Origin: Parelaphostrongylus tenuis | Taxonomy: Eukaryota; Nematoda; Chromadorea; Rhabditida; Metastrongylidae | DNA length: 64,000 bases | Assembly (NCBI GenBank): GCA_019055375.1 | Contig: JAHQIW010003651.1 | Span: forward strand, 163,718 to 227,717 | Direction: 5' to 3' | In this document: positions 11,626-25,000 of the stretch, in pieces | Numbering within the stretch: the first letter of the stretch is position 1 | Layout of the letters: the number at the start of each line of letters is the position of its first letter | The notes under the pieces: model-generated | What the model was told of the DNA's origin: nothing | What the model saw: the letters and a program-made list of their open reading frames with translations, nothing else | Database searches by the model: none | Made by a program: the position numbers and the translations under genes

Positions 11626-12327
11626 TTCTGCAAATTTTTCTACTGTTGAAATATCTGAGTAAATCAATACACTATTCTCGCACCTATTTTCTTGGATTTT
11701 CAAGCTGACACGAAATTGGTAAAAGTTTAATTGACACCACATAAGATCTCATGAAATTTACTGCTTTTCCAAGGTTTTGAAGTGATCTGAAATTTTAATC
11801 GTCTCGCATATTTAAGTGCATGGCCAACACTTGAATGAAGACGGTTGACTTGGTCACCTATAAACATTCGAAAGCTTCGTATTGGCTCAAAAGTTACAAA
11901 TCATTCAAGCAATATAATGGATTTTCACTACAAACCTTTGTTATCATTGTTAGCGAAAGCCATATTTATTCCGTTAGCATCTCCTCACATTCAGAGGCAT
12001 TCTTGACGCTCTGAAAATTGAATAATTGCAACGAGTAAAAAGTTCGCATTATGGACATTTGCTTTTTTATAAATCCTGTAAAAAGCAAGAAAAATTCAAG
12101 TTTTACCGTTAAGTCGAGGTATGCTGCCATGTTTCAAAGAATAGCTGTTTTTACAATTTTTTCATCAGTAAATCAAGAGTTCAATTATTCCTACGTATTC
12201 GCACACAACTTAAATCTTAAATATAGCCTCATCAGTATTAATAGAGGATATAAGATAGAATGGATAGATAGAAAGAGTAAAAGAAGAAAGAAGAAAAGAT
12301 AGAAGAGATAAAAGATTTGAACACTTA

Positions 12328-12590
12328 GTGCAGACCAATCTCTAAAGGATGCTCTATGCATTCGACTTCGTCAAAAATTGTCAAGATGATTGAGTATATA
12401 TTTGGTCTTTACGAAGATTCTCAATGGTTCACCAATGTATAAAATTAGTGGTGTTCTTTTACATGAGTGTGCTACCAATCCATAGATCCCAGAGGGATGG
12501 AAGGCTTAGTGGGCTTGAGGGTGAGATCGACCCAGCAGCCGATCAAGTGAGTACGGAGAAAACGTCTAATCATTGCGCTACACACTTTTG
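12328..12590 (-). mobile_element. SINE family 1 copy, reversed and diverged
   Basis: It matches family 1 in block order (CAATCTCTAAAGGATGC, GAGGGATGGAAGGCTTAGTGGGC, ATTGCGCTACACAC). Substitutions run throughout, so it is an older insertion than the 10.2 kb copy. Confidence 0.65.
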
Positions 12591-13398
12591 ATCACCATCA
12601 AAACATAACACAATAGTTATGATCATCCTAAAACCATATTTACTTGTATCTCTCATTTCTCAGCCATGAAGTGGTCTGACTTGGAGACTTAAAAAAACCC
12701 TATGCCTTTCCATCGTGTGTTTAGTGACTTTTGTTGCGGATACGTTTATGTCTCATAATTTCTTTCCTTTTAGCATCTTCACAAGCAAGTCTGATGATTG
12801 TGTCGCTGTCCCTTCTAACGTACATAAACTTGGCTCGTCTGCCTCCGCTTCGCAAATGTCAAAACTTTTCCAAAAAAGCTTTATCAGCAGGCACAGTATG
12901 CATTCTGTCCACTTAATTCTTGTTTCGATAGCAATAAGAAAAGTGCAAATTCAAACGTTCTCTGTAATGTATGCTATACAGCACATCACTAGCATCACTC
13001 TCAAGAGAGTTCATTTAAAACACACCACGTTTTCACTACGTTCCTGTTAGATATTGGTATGTCAATCGAACATAATGAAAGGTAGAGCCACTGTGCCGAC
13101 TCCATCTCTTCGTGCCTCTGATATTGTAGCAGCACAATGACGAATTTTGATTATAAAATTAATGTAAAACATATGAAAACTCAAAATGGTAAGCACACTA
13201 TCCTTACTTCACTATAATTCAGCGAACAAACCTCTAATGTTGTGAACATTAGATTGAATAAGTCTAACAACGTTGTATCTAGTCTTCCTAGCCCGCATTA
13301 AGGTCGTCAATGGGAATTCAGAGCTACTGTCCATTTGTTCCAGCCACAAATTTGAAACACAGTTTTTCAAACTCTCTCAAGTGTTCTCGAAACTTTTC

Positions 13399-13479
13399 TT
13401 ATTCACTCGCTCTTTCATATACTCGTTTTTCAAGAGATCTCTTTAGCAAACTCCGTGAGCTTTCCAAAGATTGAGAACT
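13399..13479 (-). CDS. Candidate last exon of the minus-strand TauE-like gene
   Basis: An acceptor-like CAAAGAG opens a phase-0 frame rich in Ser, Leu, Lys and Arg (SSQSLESSRSLLKRS...) ending in TAA at 13399. Copy A's exon ending at 14092 needs a phase-0 continuation. A vaguely similar Ser/Leu/Arg tail follows the corresponding exon of the plus-strand copy, at about 57566-57640. The weak acceptor and low complexity make this a guess. Confidence 0.25.
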   Translation of the reverse strand, partial: SSQSLESSRSLLKRSLEKRVYERASE

Positions 13480-13596
13480 CTCTTTGAATATGAAGTAACC
13501 AAAAGTAGCTTGGTGAAATCTTCAAAAGTAGGCGTGAAACATATCTACTAAACAAGATGCCAGAATGTACCCACTTTAGATGATCAAACAAATTCA

Positions 13597-13835
13597 TTTT
13601 AGCTAACCGCTTTTAGTGGCGGTATGATGTTATGGATATGCCCATTGATGTAGAATCATGTGCAAAACTTTTGCATCAGGAGGGATTTTAACCCGCATTC
13701 CACCGTATCCGGGGGTGCGTGCTCTATTCCTTGCACTACCGACACCTGTTTTGCTACGATTAAGTTTTGTACATCGCTCTACATCAATTGGTATATCCAT
13801 GCCATCATACCACCTCTAAAAGCGGCTAACTGAAA
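13597..13835. mobile_element. TIR element carrying a tRNA-like family 2 core
   Basis: The left arm (AGCTAACCGCTTTTAGTGGC...GGATATGCC) and the right arm (GGTATATCCATG...TAAAAGCGGCTAACT) are inverted over about 55 bases. Between them sits the family 2 tRNA-like core (GGATTTTAACCCGCATTCC). The composite is therefore either a MITE that captured a tRNA-like unit or a family with a built-in Pol III-like core. Confidence 0.7.
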
Positions 13836-14091
13836 AGAAATCTGTCATATCATCCAATGCCCCATATTTATAAGTGTGACTGGGTTCAATGTCAATATCG
13901 ACTACCCACGCCAGACTGTTGACGGTTGGCTGTTAACAGATAAATGCGCTGCAGCGTCGTGAATAGTGCAGTGGCAGGGAGAGGAAGAAAGGGTGAGATA
14001 GAGAGATGGAAATAAAATTTGGGCAACCTAGGTGTAATTTGAAATAACAGAGCACAACATAGACTTTCACAGACTTTTCAAACAAACTGAC

Positions 14092-17000
14092 CTCAATTTT
14101 CTCCATTATCCGAGAACCAACCTTGCTTATAAGCAAAAAGAACATGAAGCCGATTGCAAGAATGCTTGCTCCAGTCAATACTGAAAAAAACGCGTGTGCT
14201 ACAGCTTTCATACAGAAGATTTCGCTCACCAAGAATAGGAGAAGGTTTTGTGGCAAGAAAACCTATCACAGCTAAAGCTTCCAAGACGTAGATGAAACTT
14301 GCTAAAACCTGCAACGATAAACGTCAATAAGCTCTAGGAAGCGTAAATTACACAGCATAGATTCTCCGGAATCTTATTCACCATCCTAGCATACTTGTAA
14401 AAGTCTAGTTAGCTTCTGGAGAATTCGAATTTACAAGACTAATAGTTTTCTAACTTCTTGCTCATCAATTAATTAGTAGCAACCACTATTAATATCAGTT
14501 TGCAACATACTCAAGGCGCTTTTATGCAACAGTATATGATTTTCACGTACTCGATCTGTATTTACGGCAACACGCCATCGTTCTAGAAATTCAAGCAATT
14601 CGTGAATTTGATATGAGTTCTAGACTGTTAGTGAATGGAAAATCAAATGATTCGATGACCTGTCTTAACGATTTTGCATAGCACCCTCGCTATGAAGGGC
14701 ATAAGAGGACTGTGCAGTTGAGAATAAACTGTTATATTTCAGTAAAAGGAGCGCATGTGGCGCAGTGGTCAGAGGTGCTCCGCGTCGCGCACAAGGTCGT
14801 GATTTGATCACGCGCTCGGCTCATCAAGACGTCTATCCTTCCGCGATTGGTAAATTAGTATTAGACGGGTCGCAGACTTGTTTAGGAGGATGAGCAGCAC
14901 TGACCCGTTACAATGGTAGGCCACCGACAGGCATTGTAGAGGCCAGATATGCCTTCAGTCATCTCAAGCGAAGTTAAAAATTAAAGGCGAATCCATGGCG
15001 CATCCTCAAAGACTGATCAATGCCGAGAACTTTATCCTTCATTCCTCATTTCGGTAAAATGTATAATACAAAGCTTTTGTCTTAATCAATGTCTGAGAAA
15101 TGCATCCAAGTTTATCAAGTCTCGCAAAGTTGACTGAATGCATAGCTAGCCTTCACAAGGTTTCTCAAAAGCAACGATTGTGCCAAATTAGTGTTCCTGT
15201 TATTCCACACAAGTCTCCTAACAATCTGCTGACCTCTGAGGGATAAAGAGCTTTGTGGGCCTAGGAGAGAGATCGAGACAACAATTGGTCCGTTGTTGTT
15301 CTTCAAACTGTTTCAATTGTCTTGAAATGTACATTTACTAAAACCAAGTAAACCAAAAAAACCAGGCTAAAATGGAAAACATCGATTGAAATCATCATGA
15401 AATTCTCAACGGCAATAGTTGGGCGGATGATGTGAAAGAAATATAATCTCTACAAAAGACCTACTTTAAAAAAGAAGGTTTTTCTAAATTTCAAGATTCG
15501 TGCCAACTGAAAAATCAATTATGTCCAAGATTTGTGTAATATTGTCTCCTTGAATCATGTTTTTTGAGTTGTACATAAAGTGGAAAGAGAAGGGTTTGTG
15601 TATCAACGCATACATTTCCGATTTGCCTCAAAGTAGACGGAATATATTTGTTGATGACGACTTCTAACTACTTCTTAGGTGATTACTATCCAATTGGTCT
15701 AAGGTGTAGACTAATATTTTCATACACCTCCACGCAAATATATCTATACAATTACACTAGGTGTGCATTAGTTTCAAAAAGCAGAATCAGAAAGCCCATT
15801 TCAGGAATCCACTCCTTCCCAGGGTGAGTACTTGCTCGGGGTTTTTTCTTTTCCTCCAATTTATTTTATGTTCCAAAGAGAAGGATTACTCAAACTTCTG
15901 ATATGTGGCGTAATAAGTGAGTGAGACCTTGTTTCACCTTGTGCACTGCTGTTTGAATTTACCTGCACTGCACTCACCAACCTTTCGGTGAAAATGAGAT
16001 CCTAGAAAACTGCCAATTGGAGCCAGAGTAACAGCGACAGGTACGGTGACTTTGACGTAGTCCACAGCGAGTGGCGAAATATCATCTTCCCATACTGATC
16101 GATAGTAAACACCGATCACTGAGTTCATTCCTCAAAAAAATTTCAGGTTTGTGCAAAAAGGCTGGAGTGAATCTTATCTAATAGGTACGCTTGATGAGAG
16201 GTCGTGAACATCAATGGGATTTTCTAGGGAAGGGGAAACTGAGTAAAGGGTCATTTTTCATCACTGTCGTCACTTTGCAAGCTAGCTCTAACAGTAATAG
16301 GAGCAAAAATGAAGCACCACCATGTTGAGTTCGTTGATACCATCCGTTAACTTATAAATCTCCTCACCTGCTCGCATCTCATACAAATTACAGTTACCAC
16401 TTCCTTTTTCACAGGGAAATGCAGAAATGACGGAAATGATATATAAATGGCAGTTTTATTGCCTTAGCAAGTCAACCTCCAAATAGAGGGGCCTTAGGAT
16501 ACCTATGACAGGGAATCACTCAGAAGGGAATGTGTAAAATAAAGATGTATTGCGGTTTGTAGCATCACCAAACCTACCTCCTTGGACAAGTTATAAGCCG
16601 AGGTGCTGGTGGTAAAGTGTGATGGTAAAGTGGAAAAGAAGGTAAGGCAGAGTTCTTGAATGCTCGTTAAAATTGGATCGTGAAAAAGCAACCCGATAAC
16701 TAGTAGTTGGTAGCAAATCGACATGAATTGTTGGCTGATTAGTGCACCAATAATCTCAACTACAACTTGAGGCTTTCCCCACACTGAAGGCGCCTAACAG
16801 ACTGAGTAATGTTGTAAAAAGGAGTTTTCGGTATATAACAGCAGCAGATTCACATAGTTAAACTGATAAAGTGTTGACCACAAGAAATTTGGTGTTAATC
16901 GATTTTTCAGTGAAGTGTAGTGCATTCGATTCCACTAGGGGTCCTAGAGATGATTATGCATACTTGAAATACAATGATTTTCACGAACTTGGCAATCTTT

Positions 17001-20000
17001 TTTTTTTCCTTTCTTCCTTCCAGACCACACCAAATTGCTAATTTTGAGCGTAAAAGGAATAATTCACAACACCTACTTCTTGTTTTCCTCGACAATCATC
17101 AATGATTGATTGCTTATAATACTAAGATTTGCTTGGCAGGAAATATGATATTGTCAAGGTTCCTCTAATTAGCACTCTACACGCGTCCACAAGGTAGTAA
17201 GAAAGGAAATCGTTAATCTTTATCAATTATTTCAACCAAGCTCTGCTCTTTTTCCATTATCCGGGTTTTATAGCGGTGTAATGGTAATATAAATCGGATT
17301 TCACGTAGACAAATTTTATCAGGTAGAAATTTCGCGTCTGAAATCAAACAAAATGTCGGGAAAAGAAGCAAATCACAAAGCAAAAAGGAACTGTTTGCGA
17401 CGCTCGCCCCAACCACCCACACTTCGTTCAGTTGAAGAAGTGGTCAGTTTTAAAGCATTCAACGATGAATTATAGCTGAGCGATCACCACTTCATAATAA
17501 TAATGGTATCACAAATAGGTGTGTACTGTGAGATTGGTTTACGAAGGATGAAAATCCGAATTCACCCATAAGTACGATGGTGGTCGGAGTGGCAGTCTTT
17601 TCGCTAACTCGAAACAGTAGAGTGATGATGGAAAAAATGCAGATATCTACTCCTGATCCGGTAAATGCGGTAAAAACTCCTGAAATGAAAATAAAGAAAA
17701 AATGTTATAAACACAGTGGTTGAATACTAGCATTATCACTTTCTCTCTATTATTTCTTGATTTTCTCATAACACCCGCTGTTAATTTTCCATTTTAATCC
17801 ATCGTCGAAACGCAGTGAAGTAAAAATTCCACCTATAACGCATGCACACTTGTTTACAAATCCTCTATAGAGATACCTTTCTTGATAGATGCAAGCAAAA
17901 GGTTAAGGTACGCATAGTCGACCTGGTTGAAGAAGAAGATGCCACCTATTTCACGTTATCCATGACACCGGAAAAGGACTGTTTCTTGGCACATGGGATT
18001 TAGTGGTGTCGGCAGAGTTGGTGTTCTTGTCAAGGCGAGTTTACCACGAACATCGATTGGTCCGGACAATTCACAACCCGGACTGTACGGTTACGGTTGA
18101 AACGATACCGGTTTTTGCCCACCGTCGTTATCTACGCACCAACATCAAGCTATGACGAAGACGAAATCGAAGCGTTCTACTTGGATATGGAAGAGATTTT
18201 AATAAAAGAGCATACAACCTCCAAGGTGCCGTTGGAAATTCTAATGTGAAAATTGGACCTAGTAGAACACCTGGAGAAGGTAAGATTGAAGTCCAAGAAT
18301 TAAGATTGAACATAGAAGGTGAGCGACTATATGATTTTATCATGCCCACCATTACCAACCATTCATGATAACTGGCAATTGCGAAAACTTCACTACCAGT
18401 GGTAGACATGAACATTCAAAAAATCAACTCAGTATCAGTGCTCATCCATTGGTTGTCATTAAAGCTCGTAATGTATCGGCCTACCTTATCTTTGATAGCA
18501 TGCCCTATAGAACAGCCGCCTTGATTTCCTTTCGTTAAAGTGATGTAGAAATTCCAATCCTTTCTCTCAATAGCAAGATAAGGGATACTCTTAGCATTGA
18601 CCATTCAACTGTGCGTTCAATAACTACAAGTGATCTTTCATTCTGCTCACGCAGCTACCAGGTTTCTGATGCATACGTTAAGGTAGAACTAACTTTTGAG
18701 AGAAGTGGGCGCGGAGATGGATGCTCTTTCTTTTCTTCACTACATCCTCTATTCTCTTATACGCTCCCCAAACACTCGCTTTCTTCTGTTGAACTGTGGA
18801 ACTAGGTTGTTTACAAATTTTGTTTACCAACCTAGATACCACATCACTGAAGTGTTTGCAGATATTCATTCCGTTTAACGTGAATGGAGCATTCGAAAGA
18901 TCCGCTTTTCAAGAACTTCGTTTTCGCTAGACTTAATCGCCGATCTATCTTTCTACAAGCGCTGGTAAAATTCGTCACATTCGTTCTGTCTGACTAAGCT
19001 TGGTGTGATCTGTTTGATATCAACGGCGATGCGAAGATAGTGTTTTTGTCGACTGTCGATTTTCACTCCCATGTTATTCCATTTTTTCGCTTGCATGACG
19101 TTTTAAAGGACGGCGTGAATGAAGGCGGAGAGATGGCATCGTCTTGTCGGACAGCTCTTCTTACGTTAATATTGATATGGTTATAGAATGGTGGTCTTCT
19201 AGTTGTGAAATTTTTATACAGCTCACGAAGAGTTTCTGTGAACTGAGTATGCCTAAGATCTCCAAAGCGTTTCTGGCTGCTTCTATCCCAACTGGATCGA
19301 GCGTCATTGATCAAAATGATGAAAGTAAGGCAGAGTGGTATTTTGTACTCTTGGTACTTCACTGAGTTTTGTTATTGCTGATATCGTTTATGGTGCTGGA
19401 TCCTTTTCGACACCTTGACTTGTCTAACGAAGAGCTGTCAACACACAGCGCACAGCAAATCGTTCTATGGTTATGAAGTGGAGAAGTTTTCTCCATAGTG
19501 TGAGGATGGACATCCATTATAAGTTTGGAATCGTATAGCAAAGCTACCTCCCTAATTAATGTTAGAGGAGTTGAAAAAAATTCTGGAATTACTTGTCAAT
19601 TACATGAAACTTAATAGATAAAAAATCGATAACCAGGTGTTGCAAGAATTCGTAAATCGTAGAGAGATCTTCATGAAGAAATCTACTGTAGGCTTTTATG
19701 TACAGCAATTATGACCACTTCTTGATCAAAAGAAAGTGGATCTTTTATGATAGCAGCCGACATTCAGGAAAAAAACTGACATGAGATGAATCTTCCATGC
19801 ACAAAGCTACGGAGTGACTATACGGAAACTGTCTTCAAGCAGAAAAATGCTGCCGCGAAAGCAGTGAGGCCTTATCAGATCTGCAGCTAATTTCTAACAC
19901 AACCAATAGTGGCGTCAAAACGGGCGTCGGTTGTGCCACGTTTCACCACAAGCCCCCCTTAAAGGGTGAAATGTGGATTCGGATCCCGTTTGAAGCAAAT

Positions 20001-22002
20001 GTTTTTGCACATCACTGTACATGATTGGGTATATTAAAAGCAAAAGTCCTGTTCGCTTACTTGACAGCTCTCCAATACACGTTGGAAAAGTTAATATTGA
20101 AGCCAAATGAAATGCGTTTTCCCAGCTTTTACACTCATCAGGCTGCCGATATCAGCTCACAATAATCTCGATAACTACTATTTGAGAAAATCTTCAGCAA
20201 ATTATTTGCAGCACAAAGGGTTGCATTTTCGAAACTCAAATTTCCTAGTCATTAAAAGTTGTGTTTAAAACGGACTGTTGATTCCGTTCACTATGGTAAT
20301 TAATTTTGCACCATTTCCGCAGTAAGAACACCGCATTCGATAGTTACTTGAATGTTTAGTACCACTGTGGTATTACTTCACGAAGACACCTTTCTCAATA
20401 CCTCCAATAAAACCGGTGCACACAAGTACAATCGCTTTCCACAGTTTGAACATTGGGATCACGAGGTAGGTTTTTCTTCGTTTCTCGTTGTTGAGCATGT
20501 AGAGAGCAATGGCGAATGACGACCATATTGAAACGAACAGCATTTTCTTCTGTGGTGCTGTCATAAGATGATCGATCTGAGCGAAAGATTTACTTAGTAA
20601 AATGTAAGGTCAGTGATAAGGTGAAACTCTGATTTAAGAAAATGCTCCCAGACATTGGTAGACGTGTGCACAGATTTTTGTACGCAATTCCCTACATTCT
20701 TGACCCTTTGAAAATGTTCTCGAAGCCCTTTGTAAGCTGCTCCACATATCGTGAGCAAAAATAAGGGAGGTCATCTAAGTCCCGTTTTAGTGTTTTATTA
20801 AATCGTTCTATTCATCAATGGTCAACTTCCTCCAGAGTTGTCTTGTGAAAGACAAAGTATTCCGATTTTCCATTACACATACAGCTTATACGGCCATTTC
20901 TTAGTAATTTTATGATGTGTCAAACATTACGGTGTACTAAAATCAGGGACAACAGAGTTGCGGTCGATCAAAACAGAAAGAGCATACCTCTTCTATCTAC
21001 CGATTTTTATAGACCCGCTCAGAATGATATGATCTAAGAAGGATAGAACATGCTTTGAGCTGTTAGGTTTAGTGCTATACAGGTACCTGTTTCGTCCTAT
21101 TAGGACTCATCAGTAGCACCCTCTTCAGCTATAGCTACAAGCTTGACTGCCAGTCACCACAATGTCAAGTAACTCCATCATCTGACTTGGGGTGATTTAT
21201 TATTCGGCGTCGATTCCTTTGTAAAGAGGGTGCTTCTGATGAGTCACAATAGGACAAAACAGGTACTTGTATAGCACTAGACCTAACAGCTCAAAACATG
21301 TATTGTCCTTATCGGAAACAGTGTAAAATGATAATAGATAGACCACCAACTACGACGGATCCGAAAACGAGTCCAGGCACCGAACCTATCATACCGAAAA
21401 TCACGGCCCGTTTTTCAATTTGAACGTTCATGAAGACGATCACAAATAATGCACAGCTCATTCCTGAAAGCGAACAAAATTAAAATCAGAGCGCTAGGGC
21501 TACGCGTATCATTGACAAGTTTAATATAAACTCCTTTCCTTAGATGATTCTTCAAGATTCCTCACACTCGCATCTTGAAAAATTTACATGAAATTTTGTT
21601 CTGCAATCATCCAGCTAAGCTCTTTTTATCCGTATCCTGGTTGAGGCCAGCAAATCGCTAGTAAGTCTCGCATTACTGAACTGTCTTGTCAACGTAATAC
21701 CTATAGACTGAACGATCAGTGAGAAATCTCGGGCCACCGTCGGAGCGATATTCAAGCCCAGCGTCATCACAGGGAATGCAACGGCTCCTCCACCCTCTGA
21801 AGTCATCCCTGAAAATTCTTTGCAATTCAAACATATAAGTGCGCATCTTTGCGTACGCTAAGAAATTGAAACACACCGGTTCAACAAATTGGCGATGGTG
21901 TGAAATTTATAGATTTCATATAAATGACAAATATAGCCTTATAAAACCGTTTTTTAATAAATTTTTGAACTTTTTCAAGCTAAGAGGCAAACTTTGAAGC
22001 AG

Positions 22003-22044
<42 letters not shown>

Positions 22045-25000
22045 TCGCACACAAACGAAAATCCTCAGCGCGAAAAATTCGATTTCAATCTTCCGTTTCC
22101 GTTTAGGTTTCATCCAACTTGGTTATGAAAGTGCTCAAAAGATAGATTGCACATGGCTTTTACAGGTTTTGAAAACGACGAAACTGCCGAAACATTGGCA
22201 TTTGAACTGCTCTAGTACTACTGCTTGGTGCAAATGAAGGTGTTTTAACAACCATGTGTTTGATAAACAAGAAGTCACGGAATTATTTAATTAATGCCGA
22301 GTTTATCAACAGCCGGTCTTGGAAATTCAAAACTTGACAGCTACCTCTCTAAGTAGGTAGCACACGTAGGAGGAAAGCATGACGGTGACGATTTTATGGG
22401 GAGAGTTACAATCCTTGGACATGAGCCAAGAAGTACGTGAAAGCCTTGAAGTGCTTTGAATAAATTTCAAGGGCTCGTAAAGAACAAAGAGGAGCAAGGA
22501 GTCTTCAAACCCAATCATTCATGACACTCATCTGAGGTTGATTTTCTAGTCTGAATAGCAATGTGTACTCGTGCGCATCAGCTGCCAAGTTTGTTCCACT
22601 TGATTTCGTGACCTGGTGGCCAGTCCACACGTCACCCCACGAATAGAACATGAGCAAACTTAATCCTCTGGACGCGCATGATCCCAGTTCGTATCATGGC
22701 GGCTGTCACTAGCCTACTCTAACGGGCGTCGCGTCTCGAGAAGAATTTGTACTGGTGTGAGTCGTAATGGAAAAAAACAGAATTTATTTGGTAAACGCAG
22801 GCTATAAGGGCACATCATTTTTACCGCATAATAGAATTTGTATTCCCAGTGTTACACAGTGATGTGCAAAACTTTAGCGCCAGGTGGAACTAGAACCTGC
22901 GCCTTACTCTTTCCGGTAAGGCGTGCTCTATCCGTTACACTATTGAAGTCCATTTTGTACATCGCTTTTTCTACGCTAAAGCGCACCTATCTGTCGAGAA
23001 TTTATATTTTCTGCAGTAAGGGCGTTCTCCATTCCGAAATAGACCTCGAGTTCTCATCAACACACTGGTTCGGCTTCAGTGGTCACCTGTCAGAATGCTA
23101 GATTTCTAGTCAGTGAAACACCACCAAAGCCGTCTCATTGTTTGTCAGGGAAGACCTTCACAACAAAGCCAATTATTGCTTTATCTCCTTACTATCCGTC
23201 GTCTATTATCTCTTCACTCAAGTCATCGTAAAAGGATTAACAAAACCCTGGGCGAAGGACAATCATGCCAGCATGCAGGGTTTCGAAGAGAATTTAGTAC
23301 TACAGACCTCACCACGCGATCATAAAACTCAATGAAGTCTTACAAAAGTCTAAGAGAACGCTCTATCCAACTTTCATCGATTTATAGAAAGCCTTTGATT
23401 TAGTGGACGTGGAAGCAGTCATAGAAACTCTGGACACCCAGAGCGCCCTACTCAGTACATAACATCGTTCGTGAGTTGTATGAAGATTTCGCAATGATTA
23501 GGTCATTATTCTATGACGACATTACTATCTACCTAAGGAAGATTCGATGAGGTAATACGACTTCGCCAAATCAGTCACTGCTGCTTTTCAAATTGTCATG
23601 CGAACAATAGAATGGGACAACATAGGAGTGAAAATTGATGGTCGGAAAAGTGCAGTAATTTCGTTCCGCTGATGGCACCATTGTTATAGCATCAAGCATC
23701 AGCCATTCAGAAAGTGACGCCTGCTGAAAGATAAGTCTCGACTTGATAAAAAAATGATATACACGAGGAACGAATTGGTTTCGAATGCTCCGTTAACTAA
23801 CCGGACGAATACCTCCAAATGGTCCAATTACGTCAACCCAAGTCGGGAAGTCAGCATGGTGAACGGCCTAACCTCAAAGTTAATTACGAGGAAGCGAAAG
23901 GCTTGCGAAACTTTCAAGAGCAGTGAGGATATAGTGAAGAGAACAAAGAACATCCGACTCCGTGCCTATGTTTTTGTCGACGATTGTCCTTGCTTAACGC
24001 ATGCTTGAAAACCTGGTGAGTACGTAAGCAGCATGAAAAATTTCCTGACGTTATATATGATGCTAAATGTGCACTTGAAGTCAAAAATTATCAAAGAAGC
24101 CGTCAACCAGAAATTTAAAGTACGTAATGAATTCTGTTTTCTACTTTTGCAGCCATAGATTTGGTAAATTGTGATTTTACTAACATTATCGGTTCTCAAC
24201 ACAACAAACTCACATTTGGATTCGTAGAGGTAGAATTAAGTTGTCATTTGAGATTTATGGAAAACCGAAATGTAACACACAATGACCATAAAGATTTTAA
24301 TAATAACGCTGGTAAACTTTTAGTTGTAAGATCCGCTTCTCAAGTGTCATATATCGGCAACACGCTAGTGGGCGATCTGGCGCAAGTCAGGTGCGCGATG
24401 TCAGCGAGAAATACTCGCGAGTTCGGTACCCGGAAAGATTAATGGGTTGTGGATATGTTCCCAGAGCCATAGGATTGTCCGGGAAAATCAACGAATGAGT
24501 ATGAAAAGTAGAGCTGCTGAAAATCAGCTGCCATGAAGTCACGATTCGAACACAGTTTTGAAATCGTAACGATTTCAAAAGTTTATAATAATAACTGTTC
24601 TCATTGATACTTAGTGCGTCCTAATTTCTTACTAAATATCGACGAAGTCCACCACCTGCCACTGAAAGAAATACCTTCGAGAGTTGGAGATCAATAAGGT
24701 TCAGTTTCTATCGCGCCTTTTCGTAAGCAAGTCGGTTTTTTTTGTTAGCTGAGGCTCTCAATTATACCTTTCAGACTGTTCAAGGGAAAACATCGGAGCT
24801 GTGACAAATCTTTACTCCACTCCTGTGTAATGTTTGTGATGAAGGAAAACTAAATCAAAGAGTCTTATTAGGAGGACCATACGTCCTATGTTTTAAATGG
24901 TTTTTTTATTTCACTTCTTTGACCTTCATCTCGCTCTTCCAACTTGTACTTAGTTGTCAACTAGCGTGCCCAATAGGTTTTCGAGGTAGCTTTTTACAAA

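Noticed and set aside
13933..14256. Minus-strand 107-codon frame
   Set aside because: It runs through a real exon of the permease in part and then into intron past a GTCAGT donor.
16503..16784. Minus-strand 93-codon hydrophobic frame in a copy A intron
   Set aside because: It does not match any permease segment, and the flanking exons join in phase without it.
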